Assembly: GCF_029873475.1 (NCBI RefSeq)
Contig: NZ_CP123499.1
Coordinates: 372,001-436,000 of the forward strand
DNA from: Arsenophonus sp. aPb
GTDB lineage: Bacteria > Pseudomonadota > Gammaproteobacteria > Enterobacterales > Enterobacteriaceae
Reading direction: 5' to 3'
Length of the DNA stretch: 64,000 nt
The notes beneath the pieces are model-generated. The model had not been told where the DNA came from and did not search any database. It saw only the letters and a program-made list of their open reading frames with translations. Every line of letters begins with the position of its first letter. Within the stretch, counting starts at the first letter, position 1. Both the position numbers and the translations under genes were made by a program. Shown here piece after piece: positions 1 through 8,577 of this stretch.

Positions 1-1388
1 AGCCATGCTTGCATTCTTGGATGTAAATGGATTTCTGGCTGTTCAATTATAGTTAACGAATTTTTTGGAGAAAGAAAACATTGTACTAATATTGGCAGTG
101 CCTGTGAAATTCCAAAACCAACATCGGTCAATTCTAAATCTATAGATGAGTTTTGATTGACTACAATTTTATGTATAATATCATTTACTTTTATAATTCT
201 AATCTCTATATTAAATTCTAAAAAAAGATCATTTATTTTATCAAGGATAGTAGGATTATTTTTTAGTACTTCAGCAAGTTCTGTACCATTAGAAGAGTCA
301 AGTTGTTCATGATGAATAGATTTATCCAATAAATAGTATCTTTGAGGAAATGCTCTTAACGGAGTAACATGGTTTACTGCATTATCAACAAAACTGGATA
401 TTAAATTATCTATTGAATATTTAATAATCATAGTTAAATAAAGAGATATGTAATTATTTGTTTTTTTTATAAAAGTTGATGGGTGAAATATATTCGTATC
501 TATGTCTTTTACTATATGAAAATTATTTAGATTAATTTGATTATAAAATTCTTTTTTTGAGCTATGCAATACTTTGTTTTCAATCAATTCTGAAAATAAA
601 GTTGTTTTGTTTTTTTTATTATCAATGCATATTATTAGTTCATTTTTTGAGTTGAATAATTCTATTTTTTTTATTTCTAGTTTCTTTTTCGAGTTTTTAT
701 ATTCATATTGATAAGATATTTTTTTTGCAGAAAGATTTTTGGATGATATATTTATTATTTTTGTTAAGAAATAATTTATTTTAGATGTAGACATGTCATT
801 TAAATGACTTAATATTTCATTATAAATTACTTTATCTTTGTTTTTGAATTTATCTATATTATTATGGCAAATATTAATTGCTAGCTTTAAAAAATTATTT
901 AACTTTACTAAATTTTCTTCTTTGAGTATAGAGTCTCTAAAATAAAAAATTTGCATTTTACGAATGAAGTTTTTATGTTTTTTAAAATTTTCTTTTGATA
1001 TTTTATCTAGTTTTACATTATTTTCATATATTCGAGATACAATTCTAGCTATTTCATAGTGTGACATAATCAATTCTTTTTTTAACTCATCAATTAACAC
1101 TTCTATGTTTTTAGTGTTATTTACTTCAATAGAAAAAGACATTTTATTATTTTTGTCTTTATTTTTTAGTATATTTAATGCCTCTCCCATTACGATTCTT
1201 TTACCATTCAATCTTAATACAGAATCAAATGTATGAGTAGATTCACATGTTTGAGATAACAATAAGATTGAATTTATTATAGCGCTTTTGCCACAACTAT
1301 TTGCACCTAGTAGTATGGAGATGGGTTTTAGTTCCAAATCGAAATAATCAAATGCTTTATAATTTTTGCTACAAAATTTGTCTATCAT
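1..1388 (-). CDS. AAA-family ATPase, DUF3696/RecF-OLD-like, 3' end outside window
   Basis: The frame is open from an ATG at 1388 to the left edge, at least 462 codons, so the C-terminus is missing. Near the N-terminus the P-loop GANSCGKSAIINS is visible. Near the window edge are the signature DVGFGISQ and the Walker B-like segment LTIIEQPEIHLHP. This layout is that of single-chain SMC/RecF-like ATPases with a DUF3696-type C-terminus, many of which act in anti-phage systems with a nuclease partner. The middle is very rich in Lys, Asn, Ile and Phe. It lies downstream of sid and the activator gene, in the place where P4-like satellites carry psu and variable defence genes. No partner is seen inside the window. 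The fold call is firm; the defence role is inferred. Confidence 0.8.
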   Translation of the reverse strand, partial: MIDKFCSKNYKAFDYFDLELKPISILLGANSCGKSAIINSILLLSQTCESTHTFDSVLRLNGKRIVMGEALNILKNKDKNNKMSFSIEVNNTKNIEVLIDELKKELIMSHYEIARIVSRIYENNVKLDKISKENFKKHKNFIRKMQIFYFRDSILKEENLVKLNNFLKLAINICHNNIDKFKNKDKVIYNEILSHLNDMSTSKINYFLTKIINISSKNLSAKKISYQYEYKNSKKKLEIKKIELFNSKNELIICIDNKKNKTTLFSELIENKVLHSSKKEFYNQINLNNFHIVKDIDTNIFHPSTFIKKTNNYISLYLTMIIKYSIDNLISSFVDNAVNHVTPLRAFPQRYYLLDKSIHHEQLDSSNGTELAEVLKNNPTILDKINDLFLEFNIEIRIIKVNDIIHKIVVNQNSSIDLELTDVGFGISQALPILVQCFLSPKNSLTIIEQPEIHLHPRMQAW

Positions 1389-1656
1389 AAAGATCCTCCA
1401 AGATATTAACTATAAAACAATAGATAAATGACGCAATAATATTTATTATTTTTTGTGATTTAATTCCCATCTATATTAGCTATACTATATTTTTTAAAGT
1501 TTTTTATTAAAAAATATACTATTTAATGTTTTCATTGATGGAAATATTTTAATTAATTAGATAATGCTTTAAAATATAAACATAATATTTAATATTTCAT
1601 AACAAATAGCTATTTATTTTTATATATAAAAATTTCATTTACTAATAAATAAGTGA

Positions 1657-1962
1657 TTATCTCTCTAAATGATGATCAATGATTTTAAAATGATCACCAT
1701 ACTTATTCAGACAGTGGATAGTCGGCTGATGAGGTAGGGAATTGGATTCTTCCTCTTTTTCGATGTTCTGTTCGCCCTTTTTCTCAATTTCATCCGGTGC
1801 CAGTGGTCGTCGGATAATAGCGTAAAGACTCTCCAGTGTTTTAAAGGTACAGGAGCACTCAATATTTCTGCACTGATGATAGCTCTCTTTAGTTGTTTTA
1901 GACGCATAATAACTGGAACGCACATGCGCCGTTTCACCGCAAACAGGACATCGCATCGCCAT
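1657..1962 (-). CDS. Ogr/Delta-type zinc-finger late transcription activator
   Basis: The protein has 101 residues. The N-terminus has the exact C-x2-C-x22-C-x4-C zinc pattern of P2 Ogr and P4 Delta (Cys5, Cys8, Cys31, Cys36), with the typical YHQCRNIEC segment. These proteins bind TGT-N12-ACA boxes and recruit host RNA polymerase to late promoters. P4 Delta has two such domains (about 166 aa) and P2 Ogr has one (72 aa). This protein has one finger plus a charged tail rich in Glu and Lys, so it is Ogr-like in size but sits in the P4 order sid-delta. Two matching boxes lie at 2768-2823, upstream of sid, which suggests self-consistent activation of the late operon. Confidence 0.88.
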   Translation of the reverse strand: MAMRCPVCGETAHVRSSYYASKTTKESYHQCRNIECSCTFKTLESLYAIIRRPLAPDEIEKKGEQNIEKEEESNSLPHQPTIHCLNKYGDHFKIIDHHLER

Positions 1963-2025
1963 AGATAAGCTCGCTCTTAGTTAATTAAATCACTTAAGTG
2001 ATTCTATTGTTAATAATAACAGCAT

Positions 2026-2736
2026 TTAGGCTTTTTTAGAAAGATGTGCCTTTTTAGTTTCCCAGGGTGTTGGCTGATATTGCCGGTCAAGATAGACGTT
2101 ATCGTCCAGTTGAAAATTGATTTCCAAAGGCAGCGCTTTTATGTCATCACCGCTTAAATCCGTCTGCCAGTGGGTCATCAGCTTGTGAGTAAAATTATTA
2201 AACATGACCTGTTTATCATTGACGCCCTCATAAACACAGGATAGCCCCGCTTTACGGGTTTCATTCACATTAAGGGCATAGTAATAAAAACGCATCACAC
2301 TATTTAAAGTCTGACCATGTTCACGCATAAAGTGTTGAAACAGATAGTCGGCATAATGGGTAAGCAGTTCACTGCGTGCATCGATTAACTGACCGGCCGC
2401 AATGCCAAGTTGATGCTGGTAGGGAGTGATGTCTTTTTCTGTGGCCGCAATCAGTTTGTCGAACTCTTCTAGCGTCTCTTTAGCTAACACGCATTCTGTG
2501 CGTAACGCTTTCATTGGTTTGGTCATTTCACCCTTATTTTGGTGAAAGAGCTGGCGCCATTGTGCATTGTTCGCTTTGAGTGTTTTTTCTGTTTCGGCTT
2601 TTCTGTTTTTAATCTGTTTAATTGTATTTTCTTTTTCAGCTAAAACCTGTCCGGCCTGTTTATAAGCCTGTTCTTTTTTCCTAAAGTCCGCCACATAAGG
2701 TTGAAGGGTGGCAGGTAATTCGCTATGGCTGGTCAT
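2026..2736 (-). CDS. sid: Sid-like capsid size determination protein
   Basis: The protein has about 236 residues from the ATG at 2736, close to the 244 of P4 Sid. The 15 codons upstream stay open but the sequence similarity begins at MTSHSELP, and GAGA precedes this ATG. The N-terminus (ELPATLQPYVADFRKKEQAY) resembles the P4 Sid start, and a long charged helical region follows, ending in a segment around EEFDKLIAATEK. Sid forms an external scaffold that forces a helper P2-like phage to build small T=4 capsids. The gene precedes the activator gene on the same strand, as in P4. Similarity was judged by eye, so distant homologues remain possible. Confidence 0.72.
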   Translation of the reverse strand: MTSHSELPATLQPYVADFRKKEQAYKQAGQVLAEKENTIKQIKNRKAETEKTLKANNAQWRQLFHQNKGEMTKPMKALRTECVLAKETLEEFDKLIAATEKDITPYQHQLGIAAGQLIDARSELLTHYADYLFQHFMREHGQTLNSVMRFYYYALNVNETRKAGLSCVYEGVNDKQVMFNNFTHKLMTHWQTDLSGDDIKALPLEINFQLDDNVYLDRQYQPTPWETKKAHLSKKA

Positions 2737-2767
2737 GATGAAATCTCGAAGGGATATTTTTTCGCAT

Positions 2768-2785
2768 TGTGCGGCTAACAATACA
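2768..2785. promoter_or_regulatory. Ogr/Delta box, TGT-N12-ACA
   Basis: TGT at 2768-2770 and ACA at 2783-2785 are separated by exactly 12 bases. Its centre (2776.5) is 55 bp upstream of a predicted rightward start at about 2832, which follows TACAAT at 2820-2825. It is also 17 bp upstream of a predicted leftward start at about 2760. Confidence 0.7.
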
Positions 2786-2805
2786 AAAAAGGTATCAACC
2801 GGATT

Positions 2806-2823
2806 TGTATGATGAATATTACA
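2806..2823. promoter_or_regulatory. Second Ogr/Delta box, TGT-N12-ACA
   Basis: TGT at 2806-2808 and ACA at 2821-2823 are separated by exactly 12 bases. The centre (2814.5) lies 55 bp upstream of a leftward start near 2760, which would give sid a leader of about 24 nt behind a CACAAT -10 element (2771-2766). P4 Psid is known to carry two Delta sites near -55 and -18; the 38-bp spacing of the centres here matches that layout. Confidence 0.72.
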
Positions 2824-2855
2824 ATAGGGGAACTTTCGTTAACGGAGTAGTGATA

Positions 2856-3044
2856 ATGATAGAGATAAATATTGATGGCAAAAGTGTGACATTGAGTGAA
2901 CAGGAGGCTTTTTCCCTGTGTCAAAAAATTCAACAGGAATTAACCGAGCCACTTAAAAATGGACGCGTGCATACCTTTGGCCATAGCACAATTCACATCA
3001 GCCAGAAAAGTAACCCTTCCGATAGCGTTCTGACCGACTGTTAA
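2856..3044 (+). CDS. Small satellite protein, unknown function (62 aa)
   Basis: ATG at 2856 is preceded by GGAG eight bases upstream; a longer reading from 2769 would cross the Delta box and is less likely. The product begins MIEINIDGKSVTLSEQEA and is acidic in its first half, with a C-terminal NGRVHTFGHSTIHIS segment. No family is recognised. It diverges from sid, and the shared 120-bp region holds two Ogr/Delta boxes placed so that this gene could be a late, Delta-activated gene as well. A TACAAT element at 2820-2825 would start its transcript about 24 nt before the ATG. Confidence 0.6.
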   Translation: MIEINIDGKSVTLSEQEAFSLCQKIQQELTEPLKNGRVHTFGHSTIHISQKSNPSDSVLTDC

Positions 3045-3214
3045 TCACGGACAAAAGACTGTCTGAACAGTAAATAGCGACCTGACAAGGTGGCTATTTT
3101 TTATGGTTTTCTCCTCTCTGATAGCCTTTGTATTACTTCCTGTCATATCACATCGATAATGTTGTTTTTCTGTTAATGCTAAAAATCACAAAATCTCAGG
3201 GGGATGGGGGGTAC

Positions 3215-3493
3215 GTCGGAAAACCCTTACAATCCTTACAACCGGTAAAACAGGGTCTAACTTATTGAAAAATAACAAACTGAATGTAAGGATAAAACCC
3301 TTACAAACGCTTACTAAATCCTTACAGTCAATAAAATCAATGAGTTAGTTATTTTAGTTGTAAGCGTTTTTAATCCTTACACGTAAGGGTTTTGTAAGCC
3401 TTTTGTAAGGGTTTGCGTGATGAGAATAATTATTTAAAAACAGTAAGTTATTGGTTATTTTTTCAGTTGTAAGGATTGTAAGGGTTTTCCGAC
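3215..3493. repeat. Iteron array between 28-bp perfect inverted repeats, putative replication origin
   Basis: Bases 3215-3242 and 3466-3493 are perfect reverse complements of 28 bp. Inside and including them are about eleven copies of CTTACA or its complement TGTAAG, often as CCTTAC or GTAAGG, in both orientations. P4-type elements replicate from ori and crr regions made of short repeats bound by the alpha primase-helicase. The array lies in the same satellite as the helicase gene at 5518-8184 and is the likely binding region. The iteron differs from the one at 29783-30028. Confidence 0.7.
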
Positions 3494-4261
3494 ATATACC
3501 CTAAAATTTTGAAGTCTATTAATAATGATTAAAAAATAAACTTAAATGATTTATTTTTGTTATTTATTTATTATTTTTTTGTTTTTGACAGTAATTTGAC
3601 CATGATGGCCTAAAAACCACTTATTAAGGTTAAAACATGAACAAAAATGTCTAGGCTCAGGGGCACAAATATTGGCGTGTATAAAAGTGCAAGTTTTTGC
3701 GTAATTTTGCGTAATTTTTTTGCACTTGTTAACCGCAAGGTAGGCCAGATATAGTCTTGGTTTACGACGGTTATGCAGGTGCATAGAAAACGCTACATTT
3801 AGTGGGCAGGCGTGGCGGGGCTATGACTGCGATTTTCTACGTTTTTTTATCATTCGCTGCGCAAAATTTCGATATCAAAAGAAAATGTTGTTTACTAAAA
3901 ACGATGAATGGTTATTTGTGAATATTAAATCTATTAGGGTGACTTGATGAAAAACAAAAAAATAATTCAATTTTATTGTGCAATTAAAACGGCCATAAAA
4001 TAAAAAACGATTAACATTTAATATCATAATTTTATTTTACTTTAATAAATATAAATTTATATTATTTTTAACATAAGTACAATGATTTTTTAAATATAAC
4101 AATTTGTTACTTAAGTGAAATTTATTTATCATGGTTTTTATTTTTAATTAAATGGGAAAGTATAAAATATTATGTGAACATAAAAATGAAGAATTTAAAA
4201 AGTTCTTTAATTAAATTTCTTGAAAACAAGTTTTCTTTATTTTTTATTTCTGGAGGTTGTT
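3494..4261. other. AT-rich region without a convincing gene
   Basis: About 770 bp. A 74-codon reading frame on the minus strand (3560-3784) has no good ribosome site and biased composition and is not annotated. A short tandem GCGTAATTTT repeat lies near 3697-3716. Promoter-like TATAAA/TATTAT sequences near 4160-4175 precede the gene at 4262. Confidence 0.5.
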
Positions 4262-5446
4262 ATGAGTTCATCTAATATTTGGGATGATTTTTATCGCCTA
4301 ACTCATTTAAGTATTGATTTTCCAAATTCAGTTAATAATAAAGCTGCAATTTATGGTAATGGTAGGAATCAAGTAGAGGTTATGGTTACTCTACGCATAG
4401 TAGATAAAAATCTTTCACCTATTTTATTAAAAGAAAATGATGTAAAAGAACATATTTTTCTTTGTGACTTTTTTTCGGGTAATGACCTGAAATCGGGCTG
4501 GAAAATATCCGACAAAGATAATGGATATAATAAAGTGATTGAATATATCCAACGTGCTGATAGTCAAAATGAAAAAATTGAAGTAATGGATGATGGTTTT
4601 ATTAGTATCCATAAGTTTGTTTCCTGTGACAGACAGGATAATGGAGTTGTTATTGCCGGTGGTGTTGACATTCCCGGTGTAGGTAAATTTAATACTTCTC
4701 AATTTGGTACATCGACCAAAAATGGGCCAAATGGCAAAGAAGGCAATGAATTTAAAAACCCGAAAAACATTACCATTACTGCTAGAGAACCCATTCGTTA
4801 CAGTGATAAAGATAATATTACGATACAAACAGGTATATTATCTGAAATTGCTGATTTAAATTATCAAACTTTTTATTCTAGTAACTCTCCTTCTTCCTAT
4901 AAGGGAAAAATGATGAGTTCGATTATTAAAATTCTTCCAAGTAAAGAAACTGGCGTAAATAATTTTTTTAAAGAACATGTTATTTCTTATTATCCAATAA
5001 AAAATAAGGATATAAGTCAGGAAATGCATGTTGTAAGAAGTCCACAGGTTTTTAAATGTTTTTCTATCTTTAAAGAGCCTCATTATCCTTGTGCGGTTAT
5101 TGGAAAATATCAGGAAAATAGTTATCAGGTGAATTTATGGTATTCAATGAACGATATTATCGATATTGATGGCTTTTATATACTTGATGATAAGAATAGT
5201 AATTATCCTACTAAATATCTATGTAATCCAAAAGTAAAAAAAGAATATATCGATGATAAAAACGGTGCTGTTAACTTAATTTTATATAAGAATACCATTC
5301 CGGTTACCAGTAATTTATATCAACAAGGTTGGAAAGATTTAGTTAATAACCCTGTCATTAAGGTTGTTGATAGTTTTGGTAATGAAGGAAATATCGAATT
5401 AACATTCGATAACAAAGATCACTTTGATGTACCGGCTATTGTTTAG
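4262..5446 (+). CDS. Orphan satellite cargo protein, unknown function (394 aa)
   Basis: The ATG at 4262 is chosen because GGAGG lies six bases upstream; the frame is open further back to 4220. The protein begins MSSSNIWDDFYRLTHLSIDF and contains NNKAAIYGNGRNQVEVMVTL, with many predicted beta strands, and ends in an acidic strand-rich segment around NIELTFDNKDHFDVPAIV. It has no signal peptide or membrane segment and only two scattered cysteines early in the chain. I cannot assign a family. It is transcribed against the replication gene and lies between the origin-like array and the helicase gene, which is typical of cargo acquired by a satellite. Its base use is more AT-rich than the neighbouring primase gene. 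Confidence 0.85.
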   Translation: MSSSNIWDDFYRLTHLSIDFPNSVNNKAAIYGNGRNQVEVMVTLRIVDKNLSPILLKENDVKEHIFLCDFFSGNDLKSGWKISDKDNGYNKVIEYIQRADSQNEKIEVMDDGFISIHKFVSCDRQDNGVVIAGGVDIPGVGKFNTSQFGTSTKNGPNGKEGNEFKNPKNITITAREPIRYSDKDNITIQTGILSEIADLNYQTFYSSNSPSSYKGKMMSSIIKILPSKETGVNNFFKEHVISYYPIKNKDISQEMHVVRSPQVFKCFSIFKEPHYPCAVIGKYQENSYQVNLWYSMNDIIDIDGFYILDDKNSNYPTKYLCNPKVKKEYIDDKNGAVNLILYKNTIPVTSNLYQQGWKDLVNNPVIKVVDSFGNEGNIELTFDNKDHFDVPAIV

Positions 5447-5469
5447 TTTAAATTGAGTTTTTAAACACA

Positions 5470-5495
5470 ATAAAAAAGCCCTGTCTATCAGGGCT
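5470..5495 (-). terminator. Rho-independent terminator of the replication operon
   Basis: AGCCCTG (5477-5483) pairs with CAGGGCT (5489-5495) around a 5-nt loop. On the minus strand the stem is followed by a run of T (A run at 5472-5477 on plus), just past the stop of the primase-helicase gene. There is no T run for the plus-strand gene. Confidence 0.8.
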
Positions 5496-5517
5496 TCGTT
5501 AAACAGGGTAGCATCAT

Positions 5518-8184
5518 TCAGGCTGTCCGCTTTTCAAAAATCCAGCATTCAACCACCTCGGGTTTTTTTAGTGTGCTGCCAATGGGTAACGAGGTATTAT
5601 AATTAGCATTGACTCTACTTCGCATACTTTTGGTGCGTATAAATTTCCGCACCTTGCCCATTTTAAGCCGTTTTTTCATGGCCACAATATCCAGGAAAGG
5701 CTGCCGCTTTTCACTGGCAACCTGTGCCAGTTGATTGAAGTTAACGGCATAAATACCTGCTTTGCTGGCATGATTGACGCCGAAAACACCTTCACTGTCC
5801 AGATAATCAAACATTGCCCAAAACTCATTAATATCGTCCGGGTCTTCCTGCACGGCTTTAACCCGTTCTCTGGCCAACTGAACGATAAACGCACGGGTCG
5901 CTTCAATCCGTTGTGGGGTGATTGGGATAACCTGAGGCAGCATTTCCAAGAAGGCAATAATTTGCGCATGATTACGGGCAATACGGGTATGATTGATTGC
6001 TGGGTCAGCATATAGCTGTTGGTCAATAACTTCATAACGCTGACAGGCTTGATTAAAAATGGTCTCGGCTTTTATCAATGCTTTAGGGACAAAGCCCGAC
6101 AGGGACTCAATAGCATAACGCTCCAGACGAATAGCGGCCGCTTTGGTGATGGCGGTATGATGGTTTTTATCGGTAGACAGATGAATCAAGCGCTCAGGGA
6201 TGGCGGTGTCTTCGGTTAAAATTGGGGCATTCTGCGCAATCACAATCGCCCCTCTAAAAATCAGCTCTTCGGTGTCATTACTGCCCCCTTTGCGCCCGAC
6301 ACTGCGTAATAGTCCACTGTCATAAATGTTTTTCAGTTCATTCCAGTCAAATGCCCGTAGTTTGGCATTACCCTGATTACGGTCACTCTCAATTAAGCAC
6401 ACCGGCAGGTTACTGACCTGTGCAAAACTGCGGGCACGTCCGGCTGCGGTAGCCTTCGATGGGTCAAAGCCTTCATAGTTCTCACGGCCAAATAAGCGCC
6501 ACATAAATTCAAGTAAGGTACTTTTTCCGGTACCCGGTTCACCAAAGATTTCTAAAAAGGGATAGGTCTGTAAATGTTCCCGGATTTGTTCAGCAAATAG
6601 TGACCCTAACCAGAAGGCCAGCACCACGTAGCCTTTCACCCCAAATGCCAGCCATAAATCATCAATCCATTGGGTGGTAAACTGCTCGAAATTGAGATTG
6701 AGCCGTAAAGCCGGTTGAGAGGCCAGTGTTTTAATGTCTAACTTATCGAGGGAAAAATAATCTTCCTGATTAAGCGAATAGGCTCGGCCATTTTGGATGG
6801 CCACCTGATTAAAAATATAGGCATTAACTACCCGGTTATAACCGATATAGTTTTGGGTTTTCACTTCCTTGATAAGCGGTAAGGACCGTTTCAGTATTTT
6901 ATCCAGTTGTTGGGTGTTACCGGTATAGACGGCTCCTTTAGCAATATGCAGTAACCGTTTTTTAAATTCAGAGGCGCTGGTTAGTTGTGCTGCGGTAAAA
7001 GTAGATTTCACCGGTGGCAGACTGCGGGGAAAATCAATATTCAGGTAGTACCAGGATTCGTCGGTCTCTTCGGATTTTTGAAAATAAAGCGGGGTTGGGT
7101 AACAGTTGGCAATTTCGGTCACCGCGCCGGATTCCTGCAAGGCTTTTTTCCGGGCAGCGGCTTCGGATAAATGCGGGTCTGAACTCTGGATACGCTCTAC
7201 GGCTTTCATATGACGTTCAACATCCAGTTTAAACCAGTACAGGCGGTTATCATGTTCAAAGTCGAACTCATGGCGCTCGGTGTGCTGAAACAGCAACAGC
7301 GCTTTATCAGAGGCGCTTTTGGCCAGCAATAAATCCCCATAGTAACGGTAACGAATTAAATCTCTACGCGTTAACTGGCCTTTGAGGTGTAAATCATTCC
7401 AGTCATACTGCTCACCCCTTTCAGCCGGTCGGGCAGCAGTAGCCGCCCAGCCCGCCTGCTGGCTGCGTGCCACGTATTTTAGTATGGCGTTTTCGCCGGC
7501 CTTACCATTATCCAGTGCCCAGACCAGTAAGGGCGGTTTTTTATCGCCCAGTGCGGCTCTGAGCGCCTGTAACGACTGTTCCGGGTAATTGTGGCAACTC
7601 ATCAGTGACACCGCTACACAGCCATTTTGGGCAAGACTTATTGCATCAAAAATACTTTCCGTTAGCCAGATTTCACTGGCCGTCACCAAGTCCTGTTGGG
7701 GTAGCTGCCACCAGACCCCTTTATAGCGGCCAAAAAAGTTAGCTTTGCGGTCAAAGCGGTCAGGCTGGTCAATAATCCGCTCCCAGTAAGCGCCATTGGG
7801 TAAGGCAAATTTTACCGTTGCAGCCCCCAGCCCTTTAGCGTGATAACTGGATTCGGTATACAACCCTTTAAGTGGTACAATGTCTAACCCACGTGCTTGT
7901 TGTAAATAAGCATCCGCCGCTGCATGCGGGGCGTATTCTGTTTTCGGGTAATGGGCTGACCAGTTATCAAAAATCTCAGGGTAAAGGGATTTAACCATAA
8001 ATTCCGCCCCACATTTATTTTCACGGCCACAGCGTAATACAAAGGGTTTCTCTGCTGAGGTAAATAATTCCCGCTTTTTGCAATTCGGACAGACCCCTTG
8101 GCGTAAATAACCATTTTGTTGTTTAAACTGGAAATCGTGCAGTAATTTTGGTATAATTAAATCTGCAAAAATATGACAGTTCAT
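5518..8184 (-). CDS. P4 alpha-like replication protein: zinc finger, toprim and superfamily 3-type helicase
   Basis: ATG at 8184 has AGAGGAG upstream and gives 888 residues; the longer start at 8217 lies in a hairpin. Residues about 30-60 form a primase-type zinc site (CPNCKKRELF ... RCGRENKCG). A toprim-like segment LLVWALDNGKAGENAI lies near residue 220. A P-loop EIFGEPGTGKSTLLEF is near residue 550, followed by conserved AQNAPILTEDTAIPERLIHL. This is the layout of satellite and phage primase-helicases that bind iterons and start replication. The gene is last in the leftward early operon starting at the Cox-like gene. Its iterons are probably the array at 3215-3493. Confidence 0.85.
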   Translation of the reverse strand: MNCHIFADLIIPKLLHDFQFKQQNGYLRQGVCPNCKKRELFTSAEKPFVLRCGRENKCGAEFMVKSLYPEIFDNWSAHYPKTEYAPHAAADAYLQQARGLDIVPLKGLYTESSYHAKGLGAATVKFALPNGAYWERIIDQPDRFDRKANFFGRYKGVWWQLPQQDLVTASEIWLTESIFDAISLAQNGCVAVSLMSCHNYPEQSLQALRAALGDKKPPLLVWALDNGKAGENAILKYVARSQQAGWAATAARPAERGEQYDWNDLHLKGQLTRRDLIRYRYYGDLLLAKSASDKALLLFQHTERHEFDFEHDNRLYWFKLDVERHMKAVERIQSSDPHLSEAAARKKALQESGAVTEIANCYPTPLYFQKSEETDESWYYLNIDFPRSLPPVKSTFTAAQLTSASEFKKRLLHIAKGAVYTGNTQQLDKILKRSLPLIKEVKTQNYIGYNRVVNAYIFNQVAIQNGRAYSLNQEDYFSLDKLDIKTLASQPALRLNLNFEQFTTQWIDDLWLAFGVKGYVVLAFWLGSLFAEQIREHLQTYPFLEIFGEPGTGKSTLLEFMWRLFGRENYEGFDPSKATAAGRARSFAQVSNLPVCLIESDRNQGNAKLRAFDWNELKNIYDSGLLRSVGRKGGSNDTEELIFRGAIVIAQNAPILTEDTAIPERLIHLSTDKNHHTAITKAAAIRLERYAIESLSGFVPKALIKAETIFNQACQRYEVIDQQLYADPAINHTRIARNHAQIIAFLEMLPQVIPITPQRIEATRAFIVQLARERVKAVQEDPDDINEFWAMFDYLDSEGVFGVNHASKAGIYAVNFNQLAQVASEKRQPFLDIVAMKKRLKMGKVRKFIRTKSMRSRVNANYNTSLPIGSTLKKPEVVECWIFEKRTA

Positions 8185-8200
8185 ACGTAAAACTCCTCTA

Positions 8201-8223
8201 AGCGCCTTATTGTCCAAGGCGCT
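8201..8223. other. Perfect 8-bp hairpin in the leader of the replication gene
   Basis: AGCGCCTT (8201-8208) pairs with AAGGCGCT (8216-8223). On the plus strand it is followed by TTTTCTTTT, which makes it a terminator for antisense transcription. On the minus strand it lies immediately before the ribosome site of the helicase gene. Either role is possible. Confidence 0.5.
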
Positions 8224-8271
8224 TTTCTTTTAGATTTTTATTAATTTATTCAGGAAGCGAAAAATTTATTT

Positions 8272-8556
8272 TTATTTATTAACCGTCACATTAACGTTAT
8301 TTTCCTGTCGCTCAATATCCAGGCCATGCCGGGATAAATGAATAGTTGAGGTGATGGTTTCGGTTTCCTGATAAATGAGGTGGAATAAATACCCGATAGC
8401 GGTATTTTGATAACAGGTAATCGATTCAGACTGACAATCAAATAATGACGACAACATATTGGTCAGTTTTTTTATCTCATTAATTTTATATACGGATTCT
8501 TCTTCAATAATATGATGTGCGGTAAAATGCCTGCGTAACGGGGGTTGCGTTGCCAT
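8272..8556 (-). CDS. Satellite early protein, unknown function (94 aa)
   Basis: The start at 8556 (MATQPPLRRHFTAHH) has GAGGT seven bases upstream; a start four codons earlier overlaps that ribosome site. The product is a soluble polar protein with the segment INEIKKLTNMLSSLFDCQSE and no known motif. It is the gene before the replication protein in the early operon, with a 21-bp gap to the gene upstream. No family is recognised. Confidence 0.6.
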   Translation of the reverse strand: MATQPPLRRHFTAHHIIEEESVYKINEIKKLTNMLSSLFDCQSESITCYQNTAIGYLFHLIYQETETITSTIHLSRHGLDIERQENNVNVTVNK

Positions 8557-8577
8557 GACTGACCTCATCTTAATACG

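Noticed and set aside
3200..3500. CRISPR array at the CTTACA repeats
   Set aside because: Repeats are 6-8 bp, occur in both orientations and are unevenly spaced, unlike CRISPR repeats and spacers.
3560..3784. A 74-codon reading frame on the minus strand
   Set aside because: No convincing ribosome site and unusual composition; it lies in an AT-rich non-coding stretch.
7382..7588. Reading frames on the plus strand inside the primase-helicase gene
   Set aside because: They are mirrors of codon pattern in the real gene and have no start signals.
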